From: Persicitalea sp964500445
GTDB taxonomy: Bacteria > Bacteroidota > Bacteroidia > Cytophagales > Spirosomataceae
DNA: 64,000 bases
Reading direction: 5' to 3'
Assembly (NCBI GenBank): GCA_964500445.1
Contig: CAZCOG010000011.1
Coordinates: 62,001 to 126,000 of the forward strand
Part shown: piece by piece, positions 1-9,180 of the stretch
How positions within the stretch are numbered: position 1 is the first letter of the stretch
How the letters are laid out: every line of letters begins with the position of its first letter
The notes under the pieces: model-generated
What the model was told of the DNA's origin: nothing
Seen by the model: only the letters and a program-made list of their open reading frames with translations
Databases searched by the model: none
Translations under genes and position numbers: made by a program

Positions 1-1320
1 ACCAACTCTTACGCCGAAATCGTGGAGCGCCTTAAAGATTTCCGCAACCAACATCCTGATCGGGAATGGCTCATAGGACGCGGCTGGGACCAGAACGACT
101 GGGATGACAAACGCTTTCCTGACAAATCTTTACTGGACGAGGCTTTTCCTGATGATCCGGTGTACCTTACCCGCATCGATGGCCACGCGGCTTTGGTCAA
201 TTCCAAAGCCCTGCAACTAGCCAAAGTCGACGCTTCGAGCAAAGCGGAAGGCGGTTTGGTTCAGTTAAAAAACGGTCAGCCGACCGGAATTCTGGTGGAT
301 AATGCCCAACGACTGGTAGGTGAGGTAATTCCAGCTGCGACGCCGGAGGAAAAGCGTCAGATGCTGAGAGCCGCCGAAAAAGCGTGCCTTGCATTGGGAC
401 TGACGACCGTTTCCGACGCCGGACTCAGCCGCAACGACATTATGCTGATCGATGAAATGCACAAAAATGGCTCGCTCAAAATTCGGGATTACGCCATGAT
501 TAGCGTCAGCCCCGAAAACCTGGATTATTATCTGCCCAAAGGTCCCTACCAAAGCGACCGCCTGACAGTACGCTCGTTCAAGATTTATGCCGACGGAGCA
601 TTGGGCTCGCGTGGTGCCTGTTTGCTACAACCCTACGCCGACGATCCCTCGACGGGTTTTCTTCTTACCCCGGCGGCTACGATGGACGGGTACTTTGCCC
701 GCATAGCCAATAGTGAGTTTCAGGCTAATACCCACTGCATTGGTGACTCGGCGAACCGACTTGTGCTGGATCTGTACGGCAAGTACTTAAAAGGTCCCAA
801 CGACCGCCGGTGGCGTATTGAACACGCCCAAATCGTCTCGAGACCAGACGTCTCGAAGTTTGGTAAGTACTCGATCATTCCTTCCGTGCAGCCTACTCAC
901 GCCACTTCTGATATGTACTGGGCCGACGAGCGCCTCGGACCTGAGCGTATAAAAACAGCCTATGCTTTCAAAGACTTGATGAAAGAGAACGGCTATATTC
1001 CGCTAGGCAGCGATTTTCCGGTAGAGGCAGTCAATCCGCTCTTCGGCTTTCATTCCGCCGTGGCCCGTACCGACGACAAAAACTACCCCGATGGCGGTTT
1101 TCAAATGGAAAACGCCCTGAGCCGGCAGGAAGCTCTGCGTGGGATGACGATTTGGGCAGCTAAGGCCAATTTTGAAGAAAAAACGCGCGGCAGTATTGAG
1201 CCCGGCAAATTCGCCGACTTCGTGATTTTGCAAAAAGATATTATGAATATTCCGTTGACTGAAATTAGGGCGGTGAAGGTAGTGAGAACGGTATTGGGAG
1301 GAGAAACACTGTTCAAATGA
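1..1320 (+). CDS. Amidohydrolase family 3 (YtcJ-like), 5' truncated
   Basis: The reading frame is open from base 1 (T-N-S-Y-A-E-I-V before the first possible GTG at 22), so the gene starts outside the window; at least 439 residues are present. The family is metal-dependent amidohydrolases of the YtcJ/amidohydrolase_3 type. Visible family marks are DGHAALVNSKAL, the metal-region HCIGDSANRLVLDLY, RIEHAQIV and GSDFPVE near the C-terminus, followed by the usual closing strand segment PGKFADFVILQKD. The missing N-terminus should carry the HxH metal motif and possibly a signal peptide. The substrate cannot be inferred; members act on diverse amides and cyclic amides. The next gene is a co-directional ion channel 147 bp away and is probably separate. 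Confidence 0.9.
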   Translation, partial: TNSYAEIVERLKDFRNQHPDREWLIGRGWDQNDWDDKRFPDKSLLDEAFPDDPVYLTRIDGHAALVNSKALQLAKVDASSKAEGGLVQLKNGQPTGILVDNAQRLVGEVIPAATPEEKRQMLRAAEKACLALGLTTVSDAGLSRNDIMLIDEMHKNGSLKIRDYAMISVSPENLDYYLPKGPYQSDRLTVRSFKIYADGALGSRGACLLQPYADDPSTGFLLTPAATMDGYFARIANSEFQANTHCIGDSANRLVLDLYGKYLKGPNDRRWRIEHAQIVSRPDVSKFGKYSIIPSVQPTHATSDMYWADERLGPERIKTAYAFKDLMKENGYIPLGSDFPVEAVNPLFGFHSAVARTDDKNYPDGGFQMENALSRQEALRGMTIWAAKANFEEKTRGSIEPGKFADFVILQKDIMNIPLTEIRAVKVVRTVLGGETLFK

Positions 1321-1467
1321 TTGTGTAGTTGTTGAACTGTTGAATCGTGTAATTGACGTTCGATAATTTTTTGTTGAAGTGTATAACCAAAGGCTCAGAC
1401 AAAAAAATGGCCTACTAAATCAACATCAACTATACAATTCAACAATTTCACACTTTAACAACCATCC

Positions 1468-2280
1468 ATGTCTACCTTTCGCAAAAAAGTCCATTACATT
1501 CTGACTATCAGCACCAAAGGAAAGAAAGGATTTTCTCTGATGGTCAACCTTTTCATTATCTGGCTGATTGCTCTCAATTCGCTGGCGATAGTTCTGCATT
1601 CGGTGCCGGAGATTCGCGAGCATCCGCGGCTGGGACAGTTATTTATTGACTTCGAGATTTTTTCGGTGTTGATTTTTACCGTCGAGTACGTGCTGCGGGT
1701 ATGGGCGAGCGTTGAAAGTCCAAGATACCATGATCCGTTTTGGGGGCGGATAAAATTCGTATTCTCGGGCTGGGCACTGGTAGACCTTTTAGCAATCCTG
1801 CCCTTTTTTCTTACCTTTTTCTCTGTCGACTTTGGTCTGATTAGGATGCTACGCATTTTGCGACTGGTACGCCTGTACCGGGTTACCAAGTACTCGCGCG
1901 CCCTAAATATGATCAAAACGGCAGTACGCTACACGAAAGAAGAATTGATTTTGAGTTACGCCTTTCTGCTTTTCGCGATGCTGATCGCTTCCAGTATTAT
2001 CTATTACATCGAGCACCCCGCTCAGCCCGAGGTTTTTACAAGTATTCCGGCTTCTATTTGGTGGGGCGTCGTGACCATGACAACTCTCGGGTATGGCGAC
2101 ATGGTACCCATTACCGCTTTAGGCAAAGTCTTTGGCGGATTTATTTCCATCCTCGGGGTGGCGCTTTTTAGTCTGCCAACGGGTATTCTGGCCTCGGGAT
2201 TCATCGAGCAAATTAATGAATCAAAGCGCGGTCACAAAACAGTAAAGTGCCCGCATTGCGGCGAGGAAGTGAAGGTGTAG
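1468..2280 (+). CDS. Voltage-gated potassium channel family protein
   Basis: A 270-residue six-helix ion transport protein of the inner membrane. The S4-like voltage sensor is the arginine-spaced RMLRILRLVRLYRVTKY (around residues 128-145). The pore loop carries the K+ selectivity filter TLGYGD (around 206-211). The C-terminus ends in a short Cys-rich CPHCGEE motif, like half a zinc ribbon, with no RCK/TrkA-N domain, so gating is probably by voltage rather than nucleotide. The length suits small bacterial Kv-type channels. The leader is A/T/C-rich (CAATTCAACAATTTCAC) without a clear Shine-Dalgarno, common in Bacteroidota. It stands alone between an amidohydrolase and a convergent cytochrome gene. 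Confidence 0.92.
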   Translation: MSTFRKKVHYILTISTKGKKGFSLMVNLFIIWLIALNSLAIVLHSVPEIREHPRLGQLFIDFEIFSVLIFTVEYVLRVWASVESPRYHDPFWGRIKFVFSGWALVDLLAILPFFLTFFSVDFGLIRMLRILRLVRLYRVTKYSRALNMIKTAVRYTKEELILSYAFLLFAMLIASSIIYYIEHPAQPEVFTSIPASIWWGVVTMTTLGYGDMVPITALGKVFGGFISILGVALFSLPTGILASGFIEQINESKRGHKTVKCPHCGEEVKV

Positions 2281-2356
2281 CTTCAAGCGACGAAGTAAAA
2301 GTCGGATATTCATGACATCCTGACTAGTTACTCGGTCGCTTTATCAATTTATCGCT

Positions 2357-5300
2357 TTATTTCCTCTTCAACGAGCTCAGATACTCTACCAATCCGGTCA
2401 GCTCGGCTGTGCTCATGGCATCCTGCAGGCCGGAAGGCATGATTGACTCGTCGAGCTGCTTCATCGATTTGACGTTAGCCATTTTGTACTCCTGCGTGGT
2501 ACCACCCGGAAACTTCATGATGAGGTCCGTTTCGGTTTTGCTGGACACGATACCCATGACCGACGAGCCGTCTTTGAACTTCACTTCCCACCCTTCATAA
2601 CCAAAACTGATGCCCGCGCTGGGATAATAGATAGCCAGATACTCGCCTTCTTTGGGTAGTTTGCTGCCAATTTCCGAAAGCTTGGGCCCAAAGTCCGCGC
2701 CCTCTCCATTGATTTGGTGGCAGGTTGCGCAATACATTTTGAACGTTTCTTTGCCCTTTGTCACGTCGCCTTTCATCTGCACAAGTTCTGTTACCGGCGG
2801 ATGCTTCCGAACATTAGCCGTACCACCGTCAAGGTACTTAGCTGCTTCGGTCCGTACCGATTTGCGCCAGGCGCCACTTACGCTTTGCACCCCGGCGGCT
2901 TTCAGGTCGCCCGTCAGTTTATTTTCTTTTAACAAATTGAGTACCATATCTTCGCCGGCCTGACTCCCCCCAATGGCCCGTGTCGCTTCTCGCCGCAGGG
3001 TTATTGGTCGTTTTTCATCCAGAGCCACGGTACGCAGGATATCCAACGATTCTTTGCTGCCTACGCTACGAATTGAAGCCAGAGCGGCCCCGGCTTTCTG
3101 AGTATCGGCACTTTTGAGCGCATCCCAGATCATGGGAGCGCCTCCCTGCGCCAACAGAATCCGACCCGCATCGCGACCAACTGCATCATAAGGCTTAGAG
3201 GTGGCTAGTTGGAGCAATCGCTTGTTTTCGGAAGGTACTCCATAGCGATCCACCAGTTCAATGTATTCCGGTGTGCCGTAGGTAGCATCCAGCAGATTTT
3301 GCAACGCGGCCATAGCCTTAGGCGTTTTTTTGACGAAATCAGGATCGAGGTGGCGTAATACCAATTTGTTAATCTCTATTTGGTCAGCCCCTTTGCCTTC
3401 CATGATTTTTAGTAAGGCTTCTGATTTTTCCTTACCGCCTGGGTTGAAGTCGAAGGCACGAAAGTACCGCAGGCGGCTCTTTAAATCCAGGGCTGGATCG
3501 CCCGCCAGCGAGGCCAGATACGGGACGGCCTCGGCAGTACGTGCCCGCCACACGATGTCTTTTCCGGCGGCATTGGTGAGCGGCGACTCCCCTGCCCCTT
3601 TCAACCAGGTGTCGAAGAATCGATCCCATTGCCCGGCCGCTCCGATTCCCAGCGCTTCAAGGTACCACCGGTCCTTACCATCGTATTGATTTGCGAGTTC
3701 TGCCCAGACCTCGGCGGCTTTGTCTGATTTATTATTATGCAGTGCCAGTGCACACTCGCGGCGCACCTGCGGATCGAGATCGTCGGCTAATTGGGAAATA
3801 ACGGAAATGTGGTCACCGGGTAGTTCAAGTGTAGCCCGCAGGGCGGTTATGCGCAGGTCGGGGTTGAAGTCTTTCAATGCCTTTTCCAGGTTTGGGGAAG
3901 ACGCGCCTTCAATTTTGCTCAACAACCACAGCGCCCGTGCCCGCATTCGGGGATTGGCGCTTTCGTCATTGAACAACTTACTCAGCTGTGGTACTGCTTT
4001 GGTATCCATATTTTTCAAAGCGTTCCATGCCATGTAGCGCACCGACATATTGGGGCTTTGCAGGGCTTCCACCGCCCCCTCGGCGTTGGTGACATCTACC
4101 ATTGGAATACGGTAGGGTGTATTGGCGGGAGCCACGCGATAGATGCGGCCCCGGTTAAGGTCTCCCGCCTGATGCCCGCCCACGCCGGGGTCGTACCAGT
4201 CGGCCACGATAAGCGACCCGTCGGGAGCCGCACACACATCCGATGGACGAAACCACTGATCACGCTTGCCTTCCAACACATTTTCAATTTTAGCGGTATA
4301 GCCCGCGCCGTCCTTTTTCACTATATAAGAGCGTACTACATTAGGACCCGCATCACAGTGAATCATCTGATCCTGAAATACTTTTGGCAGCATTCGGCCC
4401 TCGTAAACGATCATACCCGTGGGCGATCCCGCGCCCGTTTGCAGCAGATTAGGTACTACTCCTGGATCGTTGAGATGCCAGTGCCGCAGCGGAATGGAAT
4501 CTTCCATATTGGTGCGGTTAGCCCGCCAGCCAGCTTTGGTCATTTCATCTTTGTAGCCGTAGTTGCCATAAGGCATAACGTAGTTGATCCGAACTCCTTT
4601 ATTACCATCATCGTCATTGTCCGACTGCCACATGGTACCGTAGCTGTCGATGGCGACCTCAAAATTATTCCGGAAGTTATTCCCCATAATCTCGGCATTG
4701 GTAAAGTCAGGATCACAGCGGAAGACCATTCCCTCCTGATTTTTCTTGAAATCCAGGGACTTACCATCTTTTCCCAGTACAGGATTGCCCTTGCCGTCGA
4801 GTAGTTGCCCGCCCTCATTACCAAAGTTAAAGTACAGCTTACCGTCGGGTCCAAAGACGAAAGCATGCATCCCGTGATCATGCTGCTCTCCCTTAATCCC
4901 TTCAAAAATAACTTCCTTCTTGTCTGCCTTGTCGTCTCCATCCGTATCGGTCAGCAACCACACGTAGGGACTTTGCGAAACCAGTACTTTGTTGCCCATG
5001 ACCAGTATTCCCAGCGGGGCGTTCACTTCGGGGCCCTGATAAAAAACCTTGCTCTCGTCTGCTTTCCCATCGCCGTTGGTATCTTCCAGAATCACAATGC
5101 GATCCCCTTCGCTATGGGTCGGATTGCCCGTGATGGCGGGGCGGTAGTTATAGGCTTCGCAAACCCACACGCGGCCCCGGTAGTCCACATCGATATTGGT
5201 AGGATTAGTAAGCATCGGTTCCGATGCGAAAAGGTTAGCTTCCAGCCCTTCCGCGACGGTCAGGCCAGCTACAGCGTACTTTGGCGAGCGCTTTTGCGAC

Positions 5301-5437
5301 TCGGTCAGATCATTATACAGCGTATCGAGCGTGGCTCCACCCATACGGCTGGGGTTGGTATTTTGGTACGATGAAACCGAAAATCCAAGCGCAGCTACAC
5401 TCAGAATGATAAAGGAAAATGGTTTGGAAAATTTCAT
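2357..5437 (-). CDS. Secreted PVC-type cytochrome c / beta-propeller / HEAT-repeat protein
   Basis: A 1026-residue exported protein with an N-terminal signal segment (residues 1 to about 23). Residues about 50-440 form a sorbosone-dehydrogenase-like (DUF7133-type) propeller with EF-hand-like D-x-D-x-D-G calcium loops (DTNGDGKADES, DTDGDDKADKK). Residues about 450-850 are HEAT-like helical repeats. A single haem c site CATCH lies near residue 903 and is followed by the domain typical of PVC-type haem-binding proteins. Such proteins are periplasmic or outer-membrane associated and probably oxidise sugars or alcohols, with the haem as electron acceptor; the substrate is unknown. It is monocistronic, convergent with the K+ channel and divergent from the SDR gene. 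Confidence 0.9.
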   Translation of the reverse strand: MKFSKPFSFIILSVAALGFSVSSYQNTNPSRMGGATLDTLYNDLTESQKRSPKYAVAGLTVAEGLEANLFASEPMLTNPTNIDVDYRGRVWVCEAYNYRPAITGNPTHSEGDRIVILEDTNGDGKADESKVFYQGPEVNAPLGILVMGNKVLVSQSPYVWLLTDTDGDDKADKKEVIFEGIKGEQHDHGMHAFVFGPDGKLYFNFGNEGGQLLDGKGNPVLGKDGKSLDFKKNQEGMVFRCDPDFTNAEIMGNNFRNNFEVAIDSYGTMWQSDNDDDGNKGVRINYVMPYGNYGYKDEMTKAGWRANRTNMEDSIPLRHWHLNDPGVVPNLLQTGAGSPTGMIVYEGRMLPKVFQDQMIHCDAGPNVVRSYIVKKDGAGYTAKIENVLEGKRDQWFRPSDVCAAPDGSLIVADWYDPGVGGHQAGDLNRGRIYRVAPANTPYRIPMVDVTNAEGAVEALQSPNMSVRYMAWNALKNMDTKAVPQLSKLFNDESANPRMRARALWLLSKIEGASSPNLEKALKDFNPDLRITALRATLELPGDHISVISQLADDLDPQVRRECALALHNNKSDKAAEVWAELANQYDGKDRWYLEALGIGAAGQWDRFFDTWLKGAGESPLTNAAGKDIVWRARTAEAVPYLASLAGDPALDLKSRLRYFRAFDFNPGGKEKSEALLKIMEGKGADQIEINKLVLRHLDPDFVKKTPKAMAALQNLLDATYGTPEYIELVDRYGVPSENKRLLQLATSKPYDAVGRDAGRILLAQGGAPMIWDALKSADTQKAGAALASIRSVGSKESLDILRTVALDEKRPITLRREATRAIGGSQAGEDMVLNLLKENKLTGDLKAAGVQSVSGAWRKSVRTEAAKYLDGGTANVRKHPPVTELVQMKGDVTKGKETFKMYCATCHQINGEGADFGPKLSEIGSKLPKEGEYLAIYYPSAGISFGYEGWEVKFKDGSSVMGIVSSKTETDLIMKFPGGTTQEYKMANVKSMKQLDESIMPSGLQDAMSTAELTGLVEYLSSLKRK

Positions 5438-5626
5438 TACATAGTCAGGTTGAATCTGTTGGACAGATTATTTATTAACAACTATCATCCTATTTTGAAG
5501 GAGCGTTCTGGTATAAAAGCAAAAAATACGCGGTTTTCTCCATTTTTAACGAAATAAATTTTAGGTTTAAGAAAATTGTTCAAACTGTATTCAGCCTCTA
5601 ATCTTAAACTACCACTACTTTTTTAA
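5438..5626. promoter_or_regulatory. Divergent intergenic region between cytochrome/HEAT and SDR genes
   Basis: This 189-bp AT-rich spacer separates two divergently transcribed genes and must hold both promoters. No perfect TAnnTTTG box is present; the nearest are TAGGTTTA facing the SDR gene and TATTTTTTG (one T too many) facing the cytochrome gene. The bases before the SDR ATG (CTACCACTACTTTTTTAA) lack a Shine-Dalgarno. No RNA gene or strong hairpin is seen. Confidence 0.4.
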
Positions 5627-6388
5627 ATGAAAAACTGGGATCTCAAGGGAAAGAAAGCCCTAATTACGGGGGGCACCAAAGGAATCGGCGAAGCCTGTGC
5701 GCTGCTGATGGCCGAAGCGGGAGCCGAAGTGATGGTGCTGGCGCGTAGCGAAGAAGCCATCGATAAAATGTCCGCTCAGGCCGCCGGTAATAATCTTTCC
5801 ATCACGGGCAAAGCATTCGATATGGCCGAACCAAAGGTAGCTGGTAAAATTATCGATCATGTGCAGCAAACCTGGGGCAGTCTGGATATCCTGGTCAACA
5901 ACGCCGGCATGAACATTCGTAAAGCCACGATGGCCTATTCCGACGACGAGTACGATCACATCATGCAAGTCAATCTGCGCTCGGTATTCGAGTTGAGCCG
6001 GGCTGCCTATCCGCTACTCAAAGCCAACCGCGGTTGCATTGTCAATATGAGCTCAGTTTCGGCCTTGACGCACATCAGTAGCGGCTCGATTTATGGCATG
6101 ACCAAGGCCGCACTCACCCAACTCACCCGGAACCTGGCCGTGGAATGGGCCATGGACGGCATTCGGGTCAATTGCATAGCGCCCTGGTACATTGAAACTC
6201 CCCTGATCGAAACGGTACTGGCCGACACCGAAAAACTCAAAGGGATTCTGTCCCGTACACCCATGCAGCGGCTAGGTCAACCCGAGGAAGTGGCCGCCGC
6301 CGTGTTATTTCTTAGCCTGCCCGCTGCCAGCTATATCACAGGTCAGTGTATCGGAGTAGATGGTGGATTTATTGTAAATGGGTTTTGA
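5627..6388 (+). CDS. Short-chain dehydrogenase/reductase (SDR)
   Basis: A 253-residue classical SDR and cytosolic NAD(P)H-dependent oxidoreductase. The cofactor motif TGGTKGIG (about residues 15-22), the NNAGMN motif, the catalytic Ser in NMSSVSA and the YGMTK catalytic Tyr/Lys pair are all present. The end, YITGQCIGVDGGF, is the standard C-terminal signature. Overall it resembles the tropinone reductase/gluconate 5-dehydrogenase branch (VNCIAPWYIETPL), but the substrate cannot be fixed from sequence. It is probably transcribed alone, since the next gene has its own leader of about 150 bp. Confidence 0.93.
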   Translation: MKNWDLKGKKALITGGTKGIGEACALLMAEAGAEVMVLARSEEAIDKMSAQAAGNNLSITGKAFDMAEPKVAGKIIDHVQQTWGSLDILVNNAGMNIRKATMAYSDDEYDHIMQVNLRSVFELSRAAYPLLKANRGCIVNMSSVSALTHISSGSIYGMTKAALTQLTRNLAVEWAMDGIRVNCIAPWYIETPLIETVLADTEKLKGILSRTPMQRLGQPEEVAAAVLFLSLPAASYITGQCIGVDGGFIVNGF

Positions 6389-6544
6389 TATTGATGAGAT
6401 ACTGAGTGGGTAGTTACAGCCATGCCGCTTTTAATGTGCTCACGAAATAAGCTTTTTACTTATCTTTAAAGGATCATTTTGCTGATTGAAGCTGATCAAA
6501 TTAAGGGTAACAAACTAACATTCAAGTATCTAGAACCCAAGACC

Positions 6545-7141
6545 ATGAACAAACTACTGCTTACTTCCCTGGCGGCTTGCCTGGCGATTTCCGCTACACA
6601 GGCCCAAACTTCGCCTGCGCCCAGTGCAGATATTCAAATAAAAACTGCCATGCTCGCCGCACCCAGCGACAAGCGCGACGGGGCCAAAGTGTATGGCTAC
6701 GGAGCCGATGGCCAGTTTAAAGTACTGCGCGAGGGAACCAACGATCTCGTCTGTCTGGCCGACGACCCAAGTACCAAAGGCATCAATGTGTCTTGCTACC
6801 ATACCAGCCTCGAACCGTTTATGGCGCGGGGCCGGGAGATGAAAAAGGAGAATATGTCTTCCAAAGAAGTCTTCGATATGCGGGAAGAAGAAGTCAAAGC
6901 CGGCAAACTGAAAATGCCCGATGCGCCCGCTACGCTCTTTGTCTACTCCGGCAAAGATGAAGACTACGACGCCAGCAAGGGCGAAATGAAGGACGGCTAT
7001 CTGCGCTATGTCGTGTACATCCCTTACGCTACCGCCGAAAGTACCGGACTACCTTTAAAGCCCGAAGGTCCGGCGATGCCATGGATCATGGACCCCGGCA
7101 CCCATCGGGCGCACATCATGATCAATCCACCGAAAGAGTAA
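6545..7141 (+). CDS. Conserved secreted protein of unknown function
   Basis: The open frame reaches back to 6479, but the ATG at 6545 gives a clean signal peptide (MNKLLLTSLAACLAISATQAQ), so it is preferred; the mature protein is about 177 residues. No catalytic motif is recognised. The C-terminus ends in a compact PWIMDPGTHRAHIMINPP segment with two His residues, and two Cys (in LVCLADD and NVSCYH) could form a disulphide in the periplasm. A strong rho-independent terminator follows at 7199, so it is the last gene of its transcript. The function is unknown. Confidence 0.8.
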   Translation: MNKLLLTSLAACLAISATQAQTSPAPSADIQIKTAMLAAPSDKRDGAKVYGYGADGQFKVLREGTNDLVCLADDPSTKGINVSCYHTSLEPFMARGREMKKENMSSKEVFDMREEEVKAGKLKMPDAPATLFVYSGKDEDYDASKGEMKDGYLRYVVYIPYATAESTGLPLKPEGPAMPWIMDPGTHRAHIMINPPKE

Positions 7142-7198
7142 GTTTGCCATTCTGATTGGCCCAAACCCAGGAGGCTTCTAACCCGCTTCTACAAAAAA

Positions 7199-7230
7199 GC
7201 CGGAATGCTTGGCTGCATTCCGGCTTTTTT
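7199..7230 (+). terminator. Rho-independent terminator after the secreted protein gene
   Basis: A perfect 10-bp stem GCCGGAATGC / GCATTCCGGC with loop TTGGCT is followed by six T. An A6 tract precedes the stem, so it could also work in the other direction. It lies 57 bp after the stop codon of the upstream gene. Confidence 0.9.
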
Positions 7231-7316
7231 GTATCCTGCCCTATTGCTTCGGCCGGTTGGCTTTGTAAACTGTGGTGCCTTACTACCCATGATTTTTTAA
7301 CAATCCTCAAAATCCC

Positions 7317-7742
7317 ATGCTCGAACTCATCACTACACTTGCCTTCATCGGGTACTTCTCTTTCCTTCTTTTCTTCGCCAAAAATAGAGGTTATCTCCAA
7401 TCCACCGCATCCAAACCGATAGTCTTCGATCGCCAGCTATTCCTCCATGCACCTTTGGCCATTCTGGGTGGAATATTGGTATTACTGATCGCAAAAGAAG
7501 GCTATCTTATTCACGTCCCTTACCTGGCGGCGGTCCTGGCGGGCGTTAGCCTGGGCTGGCTGGAGCCCCGCAGGGGCTGGATTTTTTCAATTCTGGGGGT
7601 ACTTATCGTATTGGCAGGATATTTCATTTTGCAGGGCCAATTCGAAAGGAAAGACCTGGCCGCATTCAGCGTTTATGGCTCCGTGGGGCTCATTCTGGTG
7701 GGTGGATTGCTGGGCGGCATATTAAAGCGGAAGCTAGGATAA
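7317..7742 (+). CDS. Small four-helix membrane protein, unknown function
   Basis: This 141-residue protein has about four hydrophobic segments (residues about 2-19, 43-60, 66-84 and 89-106) plus a Gly-rich final helix (SVGLILVGGLLGGIL) ending in KRK. No known catalytic or transport motif is recognised. The start at 7317 is the first ATG and follows an AT-rich leader. It lies between a terminator and the metal-uptake operon, and 231 bp separate it from the next start, so membership in that operon is unlikely. Confidence 0.7.
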   Translation: MLELITTLAFIGYFSFLLFFAKNRGYLQSTASKPIVFDRQLFLHAPLAILGGILVLLIAKEGYLIHVPYLAAVLAGVSLGWLEPRRGWIFSILGVLIVLAGYFILQGQFERKDLAAFSVYGSVGLILVGGLLGGILKRKLG

Positions 7743-7909
7743 AAATCTGTTATATAAATACTTAACTCTTTCTTAAAGGCAAAATTCTTCTGATTAACGC
7801 CTTTCAAAAGTTGCTTCTCAGCCTGGCTACTCAAAAAAATCCATGAATTGCACTGACATCTGATCGATTTGAATCCATCGTAGAAGTTTTGGATTTTTTT
7901 ATTTTTATT

Positions 7910-7926
7910 AATTCTAAATAAGAATT
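7910..7926. promoter_or_regulatory. Palindromic operator candidate before the metal-uptake operon
   Basis: AATTCT-AAATA-AGAATT is a perfect 6-5-6 inverted repeat ending 6 bp before a TATCTTTG -7 box. That position would let a repressor block the promoter. The downstream genes suggest an iron-type regulator, but which one is not shown by the sequence. Confidence 0.35.
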
Positions 7927-7932
7927 GTTCCA

Positions 7933-7940
7933 TATCTTTG
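7933..7940 (+). promoter_or_regulatory. Bacteroidota -7 promoter box (TATCTTTG)
   Basis: The sequence matches the Bacteroidota consensus TAnnTTTG and lies 33 bp before the ATG of the DUF4856 lipoprotein gene. A well-placed TTG -33 element is not obvious, so the call rests on the -7 box and context. Confidence 0.5.
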
Positions 7941-7973
7941 CCCAAACAAGTACCAATTCTATCTACATATTCG

Positions 7974-9086
7974 ATGAAAAAGATTTCACTCCTATGCCTG
8001 GCGCTTTCCGGGTTACTTTTTTCCTGCACGGACAACACCAATGTCGACCCAGATGTCCCCACAGAATATACCGTCCCGTCTACCTACGATTTCACAAATG
8101 TGGAGTACAAAGAATCCGCCTCACGGATCAGCATGTGGCAAGGGTTTCAGACCTACCTGGGTCGGGGAAATTCACGCGTGTTGAGTGCCGATACGGTTAA
8201 CTACCTCTGGAATAACACGAATAACGCTTTCACCGCAGAATTGGCCAGCGGCATTCCTTACGAAGCTAACGAATTGAATGCTCTGAACTATAATCTTTCC
8301 GGCAAAGTAGCTGATGCTGCTTTGTTCAAAGCTCTTGCTGATTCTACTGTGTACGTCAGCCAATTTAATCAAAAGCCTGCCTCAAAAGGTGTGCCGGGTA
8401 AGATTGGAAACCGCCTGTTCAATGCCAATGGTGCCGAATTCAATCAGGTAGTTGCCAAAGGGCTAATGGGGGGACTGGTACTTAGCAATGTGATTTCTAT
8501 CCTCGATAAAATTCCCTCCGATAACAATACGACCGTAGTTGACGGGCAGGGAACGGCGATGGAGCACAACTGGGATCTGGCGTTTGGCTACATAGGCATC
8601 CCAATTGATTATGATACTGCTTATAACTACCGTAGCCAGCCCATCAAGGCTGATCGTCCTTTGGCCATTGGCGGCTATTTTGCAGAAAGAGGTGAGTACA
8701 TACAAGCCGGCGGAAGAATTTTCGAGGCTTTCAGAAAAGGTCGTGCCGCCATCTCAGCCAAGGACTATGCAGCCCGGGATGAAGCAATCGCCACGATCAA
8801 AGAATATCTTGAAAAAACCCTCGCCGCGGCAGCTTATCACTACGTGACGGCTCCCCAATCTCAGGCAGCGCTGGATTCCAAATTTCACAGCCTATCGGAA
8901 GGAGCCGGATTTGTGGTTGCGTTGAAGTACCGTCCGGCCAATAGCAAATTGACTGCTGCCAACTACCAGACGCTGGCTTCAATCATGAACACCAGCTTCT
9001 ACACATTAGCCGAAGACGCCAGCAATACCAAATTGAAACAAGCCCAGGCTATTCTGACCGAGGCGTACGGAAAACTCCAGCCCTAG
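7974..9086 (+). CDS. DUF4856 family lipoprotein
   Basis: Start chosen at the ATG at 7974, which gives a lipoprotein signal MKKISLLCLALSGLLFSC; the frame extends to a TTG at 7938 without support. The protein is 370 residues, with Cys18 as the probable lipidation site. The family mark is near the N-terminus: VPSTYDFTNVEYKESASRI. In Bacteroidota, DUF4856 proteins are encoded beside imelysin-like and TonB receptor genes and are probably outer-membrane or periplasmic metal-binding partners, though the biochemistry is not established. First gene of a four-gene cluster, preceded by a -7 box and palindrome and followed by a 16-bp stem-loop. Confidence 0.85.
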   Translation: MKKISLLCLALSGLLFSCTDNTNVDPDVPTEYTVPSTYDFTNVEYKESASRISMWQGFQTYLGRGNSRVLSADTVNYLWNNTNNAFTAELASGIPYEANELNALNYNLSGKVADAALFKALADSTVYVSQFNQKPASKGVPGKIGNRLFNANGAEFNQVVAKGLMGGLVLSNVISILDKIPSDNNTTVVDGQGTAMEHNWDLAFGYIGIPIDYDTAYNYRSQPIKADRPLAIGGYFAERGEYIQAGGRIFEAFRKGRAAISAKDYAARDEAIATIKEYLEKTLAAAAYHYVTAPQSQAALDSKFHSLSEGAGFVVALKYRPANSKLTAANYQTLASIMNTSFYTLAEDASNTKLKQAQAILTEAYGKLQP

Positions 9087-9104
9087 TCTTTGATATTATT
9101 TCTG

Positions 9105-9152
9105 AAAATGAGATTGCAAGCTGTCTACAGGGGCATCTTGCAATCTCATTTT
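9105..9152 (+). other. Intra-operon stem-loop
   Basis: A perfect 16-bp inverted repeat (AAAATGAGATTGCAAG / CTTGCAATCTCATTTT) with a 16-nt loop lies in the 94-bp gap between the DUF4856 and imelysin genes. It lacks a long T run, so it may be a weak terminator or attenuator, or an RNA-stability element that sets a higher level of the first gene. Confidence 0.6.
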
Positions 9153-9180
9153 ACACAAACACGGCCACCTATTTAACCCA

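Noticed and set aside
4058..4804. 248-residue plus-strand ORF
   Set aside because: It is antisense to the strongly supported cytochrome/HEAT gene and shows no domain pattern.
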